25,613 nucleotides of DNA from a virus: positions 1-25,613 of the IMG/VR virus record IMGVR_UViG_3300042465_004132; one strand, 5' to 3'. Shown in pieces: positions 1 to 7,432 of this stretch. The position numbers and the translations under genes were made by a program. The first letter of the stretch is position 1; the number at the start of each line of letters is the position of its first letter. The notes under the pieces are model-generated. The model was not told the DNA's origin. It saw nothing but the letters and a program-made list of their open reading frames with translations, and searched no databases.

Positions 1-219
1 AAAGGCATCAGGGAAAATCTGTCGGGCTACCTCTTCGGTAACTTCTTGGAATTCACCTTCGCCTTGAACTAGATAGCGCACAACATCAGCGTCGGGATTG
101 TCTACCCAACTCTTTGTACGAATATCCCATCTGTCCTCGACCATGGCTGTTTCTCCGCGCTCAAAACGATAAATGTTTATCGCTTCGTTATTGGCGCCTA
201 GTTTTGCGAAATACCGCAT
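1..219 (-). CDS. Small phage protein, 3' end cut by window edge
   Basis: A leftward reading frame starts at ATG 217-219 (MRYFAKLGANNEAINIYRF...) and stays open for 73 codons to the window edge, so its C-terminus is missing. The start is set by a strong GGAGG ribosome site (complement around 226-232) at normal spacing. The visible part is soluble and acidic and ends in ...EEVARQIFPDAF. The style (short N-terminal strand, then aspartate/glutamate- and tryptophan-rich text) resembles small proteins near phage head genes, but I cannot name a family. It overlaps the end of the preceding gene by 22 nt and has its own candidate promoter at 250-267, so it may be transcribed separately. Confidence 0.75.
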   Translation of the reverse strand, partial: MRYFAKLGANNEAINIYRFERGETAMVEDRWDIRTKSWVDNPDADVVRYLVQGEGEFQEVTEEVARQIFPDAF

Positions 220-1832
220 ACGGCTATACCTCCTCTCGTTATTGTCCACATAATATCAACCCCAGTTGATTTAGTCAATCCAGCCTGTTGAGCGGTCTCA
301 TAAGTTTGAACTACGAGCGTTCCAAGGGTCAAAAGTTTGCCCATGTTGGCAGGGCGAGGGATTGCCTTAGCCTTATCGACCATTCTGTCCCACAGGGCTT
401 GACGCTGAGTATTGTCTTTAGAAACTCGGTATGTTTCATAGTCATCATGTAAATCTACTTCTTTAACTCTATGAGAGTTTGGAGTGTGAAGTTGTAATTC
501 AACCTTGACCCCATCCTTGCTAAGTTTGATATTGGTACCGTCATAAGGGTCACCTGCTTGCCAAAAGTTTTTAACTGATTCAACTTTCCAACCAGTTTCT
601 TCAACTGACTTAATTGTTCTTTCTACGCCATCTGTGTAACTTTCCTCATCAACATTAAGTGTGTAGCGAACAGCATCAGAAATTGCGTTTGCCGCTTTCT
701 CTCTATCTCCACCATGGTCTTTTTCAGCATCTTGGTCAATCTTTCGAGCAAGAGAATCTGTGGACTTTAATCTTTGTTCAAGAGAACTCTTGCCATCTAG
801 TTCAGCAAAATTAGCATCAATAGTTTTAGCAATGCCCTCCATCAAACTTGTAACTACTGGTTCTACTGCTTCAGCATCTCTTCTAAGTCTTTCGGCTTGT
901 TTGACCGCGGCAGGGCTTCGCTCTGCTGTTGGCTTGACATCACTCGCCATAGCGGGGCGACCAGTCGAACCCTTATCTTCTCCACCGCCACCGCCAGTAG
1001 CCCAACTTCCGTGTTCGGATTGGTCGTGGTCTCCATGTTTCTCCATTGCGTTTTCGTATCGTTCTACCGATGATTCCGCCCAAGCGAATCCTGCGTCTCC
1101 GCCCCAAGCATCCCAAGAAACTCGACCAGCGCTAGGGAATCCTTTTTCACCGCGATTGAATCCAAGGGCTTGCCCATCAACTTTGTGTCGAGAAAAAAAT
1201 GATTTCATTCTCCTCAAAGTTTCAATGCTTATGTTTTCTCCACGGGCTAACTGACCTGCTCTAGTTCTACCAACAGCGGTAAAACCATCTCCAGCAAGAC
1301 CAGCATCAATCCACTCAATCGCTCTTTGCGCCGCTTCTCTGACGGACTTCGGTGGTTTGTAATCGCCTTCGGCTTTGAAAAACTCAATCTGTCTTAGGCG
1401 TTCTTCAGCCTCTTCTTTTGTATCGTAACTTCCAAAACTTCTAGTCCCTGCCTCGTTATAGACAATAAACTTTCCATCTTCTTGAGCAATCCTTTTCTCA
1501 ACAGCCTCTACTCGCATTTGGTAACCATCAACTGTTAGGAAGGTTTTGATATTGCCAGTTGTATCCCCTGTCGTTTTAATGACATCAAGAATGATTTCGG
1601 CTGGTAATCCGTTAAGGCTGGTGAGGTCTACATTGTCGATTGAATCAACAAGAATCTCGTATTTGTCCCAATCATCTTTAGGGCGTTCCATCTTGCGCCG
1701 AGCCATCTCATTGAGAATGGTGTGATGAACCTCTATGGTCGCGGGATTGGCTTCCGACTTATGGACACGCTCATGTGACGCTTTGAGTTCCTCAGCGCTT
1801 AGATGAATTAGTTTAGGAGCAATATCCGCCAT
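198..1832 (-). CDS. Head-associated protein with HDQ tag and RelA/SpoT-like C-terminal domain
   Basis: 544 aa in three parts. Residues about 155-262 are a conserved phage module (PPKSVREAAQRAIEW, then RAGQLARG, RRMKSFFSRH, PSAGRVSWDAWGGDAG) that I know from head-region proteins. Residues 265-277 are the tag KHGDHDQSEHGSW, followed by a glycine-rich linker. Residues about 310-500 resemble the synthetase fold of RelA/SpoT nucleotide pyrophosphokinases: RLKSTDSLARKI (354-365, like the RxKSxxSIxxKL substrate motif), a strand DAVRYTL, KNFW...PYDGTNIKL (like the NGYxSLH region) and VELQLHT (E445, Q447, like the ExQ metal/catalytic motif). The usual aspartate of the DxxGxR motif is not at its standard place, so activity is uncertain. 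The start fits a leaderless transcript (TATCCT exactly 6 nt upstream). It is the last of three tagged proteins downstream of portal and Mu F-like genes. Confidence 0.85.
   Translation of the reverse strand: MADIAPKLIHLSAEELKASHERVHKSEANPATIEVHHTILNEMARRKMERPKDDWDKYEILVDSIDNVDLTSLNGLPAEIILDVIKTTGDTTGNIKTFLTVDGYQMRVEAVEKRIAQEDGKFIVYNEAGTRSFGSYDTKEEAEERLRQIEFFKAEGDYKPPKSVREAAQRAIEWIDAGLAGDGFTAVGRTRAGQLARGENISIETLRRMKSFFSRHKVDGQALGFNRGEKGFPSAGRVSWDAWGGDAGFAWAESSVERYENAMEKHGDHDQSEHGSWATGGGGGEDKGSTGRPAMASDVKPTAERSPAAVKQAERLRRDAEAVEPVVTSLMEGIAKTIDANFAELDGKSSLEQRLKSTDSLARKIDQDAEKDHGGDREKAANAISDAVRYTLNVDEESYTDGVERTIKSVEETGWKVESVKNFWQAGDPYDGTNIKLSKDGVKVELQLHTPNSHRVKEVDLHDDYETYRVSKDNTQRQALWDRMVDKAKAIPRPANMGKLLTLGTLVVQTYETAQQAGLTKSTGVDIMWTITRGGIAVCGISQN
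250..267 (-). promoter_or_regulatory. Conserved operator/promoter, inverted copy (site 1)
   Basis: The complement reads AACTGGGGTT then GATATTAT, that is an extended -10 (TGA TATTAT, 250-258) directly after the conserved element (258-267). The element is a perfect inverted repeat here, TCAAC-CCCA-GTTGA. It would drive the partial gene starting at 219 and lies inside the 3' end of the preceding gene. The element is in opposite orientation to most other copies. Confidence 0.55.
1002..1040 (-). repeat. HDQ tag, copy in RelA/SpoT-like protein
   Basis: Encodes KHGDHDQSEHGSW (residues 265-277), followed by a glycine-rich linker. It separates the N-terminal phage module from the RelA/SpoT-like domain. 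Confidence 0.9.
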
Positions 1833-1838
1833 GTGTTA

Positions 1839-1844
1839 AGGATA
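1839..1844 (-). promoter_or_regulatory. Candidate leaderless -10 box
   Basis: The complement reads TATCCT, then six bases (TAACAC), then the ATG at 1832. Transcription starting 6-7 nt after the box would begin at the start codon. No Shine-Dalgarno sequence is visible, which supports the leaderless reading. Confidence 0.45.
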
Positions 1845-1857
1845 GCGGATAGAATTA

Positions 1858-2013
1858 CTACTCGGGTTTATTTCCTTGAAGTATGGTTGAAATCTCATCC
1901 ATAACCTTTGCCTCATCTTCATCAGAGGCACCAGTTTCAGAGGTAAAGGTCACGCCCTCTTCCCATTTAGAGTAAGCCTCTTGGATGGCTTTTAATCTAT
2001 CGCGTCTACTCAT
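1858..2013 (-). CDS. 51-aa acidic small protein, probably leaderless
   Basis: The frame starts at ATG 2011-2013 (MSRRDRLKAIQEAY...) and ends with TAG at 1858-1860 (...TILQGNKPE). The protein has a short basic N-terminus, then is strongly acidic (SDEDEAKVMDE) and probably helical, with no membrane segment and no recognised family. It sits between the tagged 615-aa and 544-aa genes in the same direction. There is no ribosome site, but a perfect TATAAT lies exactly 6 nt upstream of the ATG, the pattern of a leaderless actinobacterial transcript. Its place among head genes suggests a virion or assembly role, which is inference only. Confidence 0.65.
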   Translation of the reverse strand: MSRRDRLKAIQEAYSKWEEGVTFTSETGASDEDEAKVMDEISTILQGNKPE

Positions 2014-2019
2014 AATCTA

Positions 2020-2025
2020 ATTATA
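2020..2025 (-). promoter_or_regulatory. Leaderless -10 box (TATAAT)
   Basis: The complement reads GAGG-TATAAT-TAGATT-ATG: a consensus -10 with six bases to the start codon of the 51-aa gene. No convincing -35 hexamer is seen 17 bp upstream. Confidence 0.55.
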
Positions 2026-2032
2026 CCTCAGT

Positions 2033-3880
2033 TTAGTTCTTTTTGCTAGGTGCTGGTTTTTCACGGGATGTTCCATCGTAAATCAATCCATCGCCGTCAT
2101 GGTCGATAGGACCGTCAAGAAGTTTTTGACCTTCAGGTGTTAAGACTTTGACATATTTCATATTTAGGCTTCTTGTTAATTCTTTTCCTGCCCAGTCTTT
2201 TGCCCCAGGCTTGTAACCAATGTTTGCGAAATCGGCTGGTAGCGGGAATCCCTCATCTTTCATATCTCTAACCCCTGAATAAATAGGTTCTCTTGAAGGA
2301 ACATAACCATCTAGGTATCTACCCATCAAATTATCAAATTCAATTCTTTCGGGTGTCCCCGCTTCAAATCTATCGCTTGCGGCGGTGATTAACTCTCGAG
2401 CGTTCTCACGCATATATTCAGGGTTAAAGTCATAACCCGCTCTTGCCCAATGTCGAGCGCCATCCATAGCGGTTCCAACTTCAATGTATCCAAATCCTCT
2501 TGCTACATACCAAGCCTCTGAATTTTGAATAATTTCTTTACCAAAGCCCGTGCCTTTATAGTCATCCTCTTCAATAACAAGGGCTAAATGCTCAACATTC
2601 CAAACACCATTTTCTTTGAAAAACTCTCTCTGTATAAAACCAACTTGCTCGCCATTTTCGTTATTAAGACTTCCATCAATAATTACTGACCCCTCGCCCC
2701 TATACCCAACTTGTGCGTCATAAATTTGTGAAGAAATGGTGCGCTCTTCTCCATCCAAATTATTACCAGTATGTGTTACTCCATAAACCTCATCAAAAAA
2801 TGGTGTTAGTTCCTGAGCGCTCACACCAAACTCACCTGAGTCCATACCTGCCGCTAATTCGGTTAATGTGTCTCTCTGAGACTCTATGTAACCATCAATC
2901 ATGTCGCGTTGAGCATCTTCATAGATAGTTGCTTTTTCCTGCTCGGTATATTCATGATTAGGAAATTCCGCTTGAAGGCTTGCGAGGCGCATTGCCACTA
3001 TCGAATCAATTCCTGCGGTGGCATCGTTGTAAAGGTCTTGGTCATTTTCAACAATTAGTTTTAACTGCTCGTCTGTTTGACTAAACTCACCCGATTCTTT
3101 TATAGCACTATCTAAATCATCAACGCTAGGACCTTTATCTCGCATTGCTTCAACGCGAGCAATTTCTTCTTCTGTGTAGCCTCTAGCCCAGTTACCGTGT
3201 TCCGACTGGTCGTGTTCACCATGTTTGAATACGGGTTTCAAACCATAATCAAAGTAAATTACTTTGAGGGTTTTGCTAACTTCGCCCAAATCTCTTTGGC
3301 GTAAGCGTCTATCTGCTCGTCCGTCATGTTTGACATATCGGGCAGTTCTACTGCTTCGAGTTTTTTCGATGCCACCTGTTCCTCCTGTTTCTATTTCTTT
3401 GAAGTTCGCTACATCCCAAATTGAGATTTGGTCGCGGTCACGACCCCGAGAGATAGCCTCCCCCTCGTCCTTAATGTTTTCTGATACATCAAGGTAAACC
3501 TGTCCATCATCTGTATTATGCCATAAACCGAGGTAGTTATTCGAATTTTTGAACTCGGATTTATGTTGTTTCATATAGGAAGAAAGAATCTCAGCGCCTT
3601 TAGCCTCATCAAAAAAGTCGTCAGCCTTGACTATCGCCGCGAACTTCTTGCCCTTGGCAACCATGAAACCCTTAGTAGGCTCAGAACCGTCCTTGAGGCT
3701 TACTGAGAGACCGCCATTCTCTTTGACCCTATCAAGGGTGGAGCGGACTATCTCAGGGGCTACCTCGACCCCGTGCGCCCATGAGCCGTGGGATGACTGG
3801 TCGTGGTCGCCATGCTTCTCAACATCTTTGGCTCGGGTTATCTCAATGCCGTCAAGTGTTTCAGTTTTGAATCTGCTCAT
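2033..3880 (-). CDS. Two-tag head-associated protein with GNAT-like domain and Ca-loop
   Basis: 615 aa with two HDQ tags. The order is: tag 1 (K22-W34); a domain at about 40-170 ending LGLWHNTDDGQVYLDV...DQISIWDVANFKEIETGGTGG, a module I have seen in phage multi-domain proteins but cannot assign; a basic linker; tag 2 (K219-W231); a helical region about 235-345; a GNAT-type acetyltransferase-like domain about 365-490, with the acetyl-CoA loop YKGTGFGKEII (441-451) and ARGFGYIEVGTAMDGARHWARAGYDF-type motif B text; and a C-terminal calcium-loop-like sequence DHDGDGLIYDGT (593-604). The internal second tag makes this look like two tagged proteins fused. The ATG overlaps the upstream stop (ATGA), so translation is probably coupled to the ADP-ribosyltransferase gene. 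The acetyl acceptor is unknown. Confidence 0.88.
   Translation of the reverse strand: MSRFKTETLDGIEITRAKDVEKHGDHDQSSHGSWAHGVEVAPEIVRSTLDRVKENGGLSVSLKDGSEPTKGFMVAKGKKFAAIVKADDFFDEAKGAEILSSYMKQHKSEFKNSNNYLGLWHNTDDGQVYLDVSENIKDEGEAISRGRDRDQISIWDVANFKEIETGGTGGIEKTRSSRTARYVKHDGRADRRLRQRDLGEVSKTLKVIYFDYGLKPVFKHGEHDQSEHGNWARGYTEEEIARVEAMRDKGPSVDDLDSAIKESGEFSQTDEQLKLIVENDQDLYNDATAGIDSIVAMRLASLQAEFPNHEYTEQEKATIYEDAQRDMIDGYIESQRDTLTELAAGMDSGEFGVSAQELTPFFDEVYGVTHTGNNLDGEERTISSQIYDAQVGYRGEGSVIIDGSLNNENGEQVGFIQREFFKENGVWNVEHLALVIEEDDYKGTGFGKEIIQNSEAWYVARGFGYIEVGTAMDGARHWARAGYDFNPEYMRENARELITAASDRFEAGTPERIEFDNLMGRYLDGYVPSREPIYSGVRDMKDEGFPLPADFANIGYKPGAKDWAGKELTRSLNMKYVKVLTPEGQKLLDGPIDHDGDGLIYDGTSREKPAPSKKN
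3188..3226 (-). repeat. HDQ tag, internal copy in 615-aa protein
   Basis: Encodes KHGEHDQSEHGNW (residues 219-231), preceded by GLKPVF. The same PVF-KHGEHDQ run precedes the tag in the ADP-ribosyltransferase (residues 13-22), so copy and flank are shared between two proteins. Confidence 0.9.
3779..3817 (-). repeat. HDQ tag, N-terminal copy in 615-aa protein
   Basis: Encodes KHGDHDQSSHGSW (residues 22-34), 21 residues after the start methionine and followed by AHG. Confidence 0.9.
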
Positions 3881-4794
3881 CCGTCCATCCTTTGAAAGAC
3901 CGCGACTCTTGCTTCAGTTCCCACATCTGTCTTATATCCGAGAAACTTTAGTGGTGTATTGCGTGGCAGTAAAACTTCTTTTTCTGTGTCTGATACAGAA
4001 CTTGTATCATCGACAACTGTACGGTAAATATCTACTGCTAAACCCTTACCAGTTCCACTTTTGTTTGGAAGGATTACGCCAACTGTATCGGAAGTATTGC
4101 TAATTCCACCCATCCAAGTTCGAGCGGATGATTGACCTTCTTGAGTTACATCGATACGAGTTGTAGAAAGAAACCCCTTATCGGTCATAATACTTCCTTC
4201 TTCAAGCCCTTCTAAAGCCTTGTCGGAAAATACGCGATACAAATTTTTGTCGCCAAATAAAACGGGGGATTTATCAATCAGACTATCTAAAGCCTCAACA
4301 TCTTTTTGTGTGTTTTGCGCCGCAGAGGTATTTCCGCTGTTTGCTCTTTCTAAAAGTTCTGCGCCATGCTTTGTAGCATAAGTATAAATAGCATCTTCTA
4401 AGTCGGATTCAGTCATATCCATACTGCCTGTTTCGTTATTTTCAGACCATTCATCTATGGCTTGTAAATAAAGACTCTCATCATTTTCAATAATTGCTTT
4501 TGCTTCAGCAGGGTCTAACTCTGTTTTTTTATCAGTTTCGCGTAAAAAACTATTGATTCTTTTGTATCCGTTTTGTGAATAATCATCAATAGCATAATGT
4601 TCATCGGCACTCACGCCAACCTTGTTGCCTTCTTTGTCTATACCGTAGCGCTCGCTATATGTACCCACAGCGCCGTCGTATTCTGCTTCTTCATTAAAAT
4701 TTCCAGTAGCCCAAGAGCCATGACTAGATTGGTCGTGTTCACCGTGTTTGAAAACTGGTCTGTATCCAAGCGGAAATGCGATTGTGATACTCAT
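3877..4794 (-). CDS. HDQ-tagged ADP-ribosyltransferase (R-S-E class)
   Basis: 305 aa. Tag KHGEHDQSSHGSW lies at residues 16-28. The rest fits the VIP2/C3 exoenzyme type of ADP-ribosyltransferase, which moves ADP-ribose from NAD+ to a protein: AIDDYSQNGYKRINSFLR (about 68-85, the helical entry), NLYRVF with the NAD-binding arginine R187, GFLSTT (208-212, the STS-type strand) and EKEVLLPRNTPLKFLGY with the ExE pair E271/E273. All key residues are present, so it should be active. The ATG overlaps the Mu F-like stop by 4 nt. Phage T4 packages Alt, an ADP-ribosyltransferase, in its head and injects it. The position beside head genes and the shared tag suggest the same for this protein, by inference. 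No signal peptide. Confidence 0.9.
   Translation of the reverse strand: MSITIAFPLGYRPVFKHGEHDQSSHGSWATGNFNEEAEYDGAVGTYSERYGIDKEGNKVGVSADEHYAIDDYSQNGYKRINSFLRETDKKTELDPAEAKAIIENDESLYLQAIDEWSENNETGSMDMTESDLEDAIYTYATKHGAELLERANSGNTSAAQNTQKDVEALDSLIDKSPVLFGDKNLYRVFSDKALEGLEEGSIMTDKGFLSTTRIDVTQEGQSSARTWMGGISNTSDTVGVILPNKSGTGKGLAVDIYRTVVDDTSSVSDTEKEVLLPRNTPLKFLGYKTDVGTEARVAVFQRMDG
4711..4749 (-). repeat. HDQ tag, copy in ADP-ribosyltransferase
   Basis: Encodes KHGEHDQSSHGSW (residues 16-28), close to the N-terminus and just before the catalytic protein begins. Confidence 0.9.
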
Positions 4795-5798
4795 TTACGA
4801 CGCCTATCGGGAGGAATTATTACCATGGTACAGCGACAGTTAGGATGAACTCTGCCTGGAGTTTCATGTCCGCTAGAAAATGTTTCGTTCCAAGGAACTA
4901 TCTCGCCATCTAATTCAACACATATATCGCAGGTGCGTTCATCTTCAGCAATGACCCACATTTTTTGCGCTTCAACATCTACATAACCTTCTTTCGCCGC
5001 TTGGTTCCATCCCTCTTGGCGTCCCTCATTTTGAGCAATCTGTATCTCTGTGCGAGCAATCATGGTTGCTCTCTTGCTCTTAAGAGAATCCGAGTAACGG
5101 GTAGCGCGTTCTGTTGCGCGAGCGCGAGCGGTTGCTTCCTTGATTCCGCTTCTAACTAGGCGCTGGAATTCTCTTTTTTCATAAGTGGTAACTGCCTTTG
5201 CCCATTGAGGGTGAAGTCCTACAACATTTTTGATTCGTCGGGCTGTTGCTCTGTAATCTAACTGCTCGTTAAAGGCGTCAATAATTGCTTGGCGAATTGA
5301 GTTACGGGAGATGGCATCAATAGAAACAACCAATTCACCAGCACGGCGTTGAGCAAAGGCTAAAGAGTTTGGGTTTGTTTTATCAAAAGACATAACAAAT
5401 TCAACTTTAGGTGGCTTAGGTTGCGCCCATGCTGGAAGTTTAGTGAACTCCATATTAGCCATTGCTGGTTTGTTATCTACCTTTACCTTGGAAGGTAAAA
5501 AGGCTGGCAAGGCTAACTTCGGAGCAATGCTTTGAATCTGCTCAATCGCCTCTTTACCGCCAAGGTCAATAGAGGTTAAAAGGCTTTGCTGAATTTTCTT
5601 TTGATTAGCAATAGTAATTGTGTCTAGTAAACGCTCTAAGGTTGCGGGGTCCATGTTGCGAAGCAGACTTTCAAGTTGTTTCATTGAGATTTTATCCGTG
5701 GCTCGCTGAATTGATTCGTACAAAGTACGAGCAAGCGCTTGCTCTTGAGGTGTTAGAGGAACTCGCTTATTTCGCGCCTTAGCAAAATGAATTGCCAT
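4791..5798 (-). CDS. Phage Mu F-like / SPP1 gp7-like head morphogenesis protein
   Basis: 335 aa. The N-terminal half is helical and basic, with no signal peptide. The C-terminal half carries the diagnostic text: ARTEIQIAQNEGRQEGW, then KMWVIAEDERTCDICVELDG (C290, C293) and GRVHPNCRCTMV (H318, C321, C323), the zinc-like cluster of the Mu F family. Members are minor capsid proteins bound near the portal and needed for head assembly or DNA delivery. It follows the portal after 2 nt and overlaps the ADP-ribosyltransferase start, the normal portal-Mu F order. In other phages this family is often fused to toxin or effector domains. Here the effectors are separate genes directly downstream. Confidence 0.92.
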   Translation of the reverse strand: MAIHFAKARNKRVPLTPQEQALARTLYESIQRATDKISMKQLESLLRNMDPATLERLLDTITIANQKKIQQSLLTSIDLGGKEAIEQIQSIAPKLALPAFLPSKVKVDNKPAMANMEFTKLPAWAQPKPPKVEFVMSFDKTNPNSLAFAQRRAGELVVSIDAISRNSIRQAIIDAFNEQLDYRATARRIKNVVGLHPQWAKAVTTYEKREFQRLVRSGIKEATARARATERATRYSDSLKSKRATMIARTEIQIAQNEGRQEGWNQAAKEGYVDVEAQKMWVIAEDERTCDICVELDGEIVPWNETFSSGHETPGRVHPNCRCTMVIIPPDRRRK

Positions 5799-5800
5799 CT

Positions 5801-7234
5801 CTAACCAACTTCAGGAAGTTTCGGAGCCTGAGTTTGAGTAGGAGCAACAGGTAATTCTTCTTCGCCCGATGTTGTTGGTTCTTCAGGCATAGGAGGCATC
5901 TCTTCGCCTTCAGGCATAGGAGGCATACCAAAATTCTGTCCATCGTGTTCGGCAGGTGGTAGACCAGCCAAGTCGCGTAGATACTCTTCCAACTTAGGGT
6001 CAGGAACGATTGCGCCTGTTTGTACCAAGTTACCGACAAATCCAGCAATCTCATTCAAATCAACATGGCTTACTTCACCGTATGTTAGATAAGGAGCGCG
6101 AGAAGCATCCATGCCATTAAGTTTTAATAAGCGTGGGATAGCGTGTTGGTTTATTACTTCAGCAATGTTCTTAGCGATTGAATCAACTGACATTGACCAC
6201 AAATCCATCTTGGAAGTTCCAAGGGCATAAGAGCCAACTCGGTCAGAGCCAAGAAGAATAAAGTCAGAAAGGATTGACATAGCAATTCTTTGGTCGTAGC
6301 GTTGAATAATCTTGTCTGTATCAAACTGACGAGAACCGCCTGAAGATAAAAGAACTAAATCAAATACTTTGTGTCCTTGGTCATCATACATAGAAGGCAT
6401 AATGATTCCTTCTTGTTCGTTACGCTTAATAGATGTAACGATGTTTTGAATAGTTGCTAAAACTGATGCTTGCTCCGCTGTTGCGGTAGATGAAAGAAAC
6501 TCAGGTGGCACATAAGCAACTGGCAAACCTGCTAGGTCACGCTCAACACCGATTGCTTCAATTTCCTCAATACGACGCTTGAAGTACCAAGAGCGGTAAG
6601 CGTTACGAAGGATTGAACGACCTTCAGGGTTATTCTTTTGTGAACTGGTACGGAACAGCAAAGACTTCTCGATTGGAATGTGGTGGATACCGCCCGAGGA
6701 TGGGTCTACTTGAACCATCCCTTGAATTCCGCCGTCATCATCCATCATCCATCGAAATAAAGTTTCTTGAGCGCGGATTGGCATTTTGCGCCAGCCGATA
6801 CGACCATCATTAAATTTAGATTTACGCTGAGGGTCTTTGCTATCTCCCTCGCGTACTTTGTAAACAATTTCGTGATATGAAAAACCAAAGACCAACATTG
6901 AAAGCATCTGAGATAAAGCAGAGTCCCAAGACTCGCTCATATCGTGGAGACAAGATTCTACGAATACCGCTACTTCTTTATCTTCAGGAGAAATTTCTCC
7001 GTCTTTAGAATCATCAGAGAATGGGTCTACACGCCATTCAAGACGAGTAATAACTTTTTCGATTGCGAATAACATTGAACCGATAGTCGGGTCATTGTCA
7101 GCCATCTCTCGATAGATTCTTGCTCCGCGTTGTCCGCGAAGATTAACTAGAAATTCTTCAAAAATGGTACCGCCTGAACGACGCAGACCAGTAGAGCCGA
7201 ACTCCTGTAAGTCGGGCGTTATTTTCTCAGCCAT
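5801..7234 (-). CDS. Portal protein (DUF935 / Mu gp29-like)
   Basis: 477 aa. The portal dodecamer sits at one head vertex and is the gate for DNA packaging and ejection. It reads like the DUF935/Mu gp29 group: IYREMADNDPTIGSMLFAIE near the N-terminus, a clip/stem core with GRSILRNAYRSWYFKRRIEEIEAIGVERDLAGLPV (about 205-240), then a long helical segment. A methionine-, proline- and glutamate-rich tail (about 430-477, with repeated MPPMPE) is probably disordered. Length is usual for the family. The ATG has a GAGGG ribosome site inside the end of the preceding 51-aa gene. Portal and terminase are about 16 kb apart in this window, although both read leftward. Confidence 0.93.
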   Translation of the reverse strand: MAEKITPDLQEFGSTGLRRSGGTIFEEFLVNLRGQRGARIYREMADNDPTIGSMLFAIEKVITRLEWRVDPFSDDSKDGEISPEDKEVAVFVESCLHDMSESWDSALSQMLSMLVFGFSYHEIVYKVREGDSKDPQRKSKFNDGRIGWRKMPIRAQETLFRWMMDDDGGIQGMVQVDPSSGGIHHIPIEKSLLFRTSSQKNNPEGRSILRNAYRSWYFKRRIEEIEAIGVERDLAGLPVAYVPPEFLSSTATAEQASVLATIQNIVTSIKRNEQEGIIMPSMYDDQGHKVFDLVLLSSGGSRQFDTDKIIQRYDQRIAMSILSDFILLGSDRVGSYALGTSKMDLWSMSVDSIAKNIAEVINQHAIPRLLKLNGMDASRAPYLTYGEVSHVDLNEIAGFVGNLVQTGAIVPDPKLEEYLRDLAGLPPAEHDGQNFGMPPMPEGEEMPPMPEEPTTSGEEELPVAPTQTQAPKLPEVG

Positions 7235-7242
7235 CTAACCCT

Positions 7243-7398
7243 CTACTCTTTGGTTGCTAATCCTACGACGATTGCGACTGCCTGTTCTTGATTGAATCCC
7301 GCCTTTACTAACTCAGAAAACAACTCATGAGTTTGGATAGCGAAAGCCCCTAAAACAGACACGACACCTTCACTATTAGGTGAAAGGTTATCGTACAC
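7243..7398 (-). CDS. 51-aa small protein before portal, probably leaderless (GTG start)
   Basis: Starts at GTG 7396-7398 and ends with TAG at 7243-7245 (YDNLSPNSEGVVSVLGAF...AGFNQEQAVAIVVGLATKE). The second half, FSELVKAGFNQEQAVAIV, is a helix-turn-helix-like pair of the kind seen in small phage proteins; I do not know its function. A consensus TATAAT lies exactly 6 nt upstream and there is no ribosome site, so the message is probably leaderless. The stop is 8 nt before the portal ATG and its last codons carry the portal ribosome site, so this gene probably opens the head operon. Confidence 0.7.
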   Translation of the reverse strand: MYDNLSPNSEGVVSVLGAFAIQTHELFSELVKAGFNQEQAVAIVVGLATKE

Positions 7399-7404
7399 CC
7401 GTCG

Positions 7405-7410
7405 ATTATA
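7405..7410 (-). promoter_or_regulatory. Leaderless -10 box (TATAAT) at head operon start
   Basis: The complement reads GCGG-TATAAT-CGACGG-GTG, with six bases between the -10 and the GTG start at 7398. It is the likely start of the portal/head operon. No clear -35. Confidence 0.55.
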
Positions 7411-7432
7411 CCGCTAGGCGAATTTAGCCTTT

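Noticed and set aside
760-1254. 164-aa plus-strand frame
   Set aside because: Lies wholly antisense to the RelA/SpoT-like gene, has no ribosome site, and a composition (Ser/Pro/Ala rich) typical of shadow frames.
3627-4103. 158-aa plus-strand frame across two tagged genes
   Set aside because: Antisense to two well-supported coupled genes and lacks a start signal.
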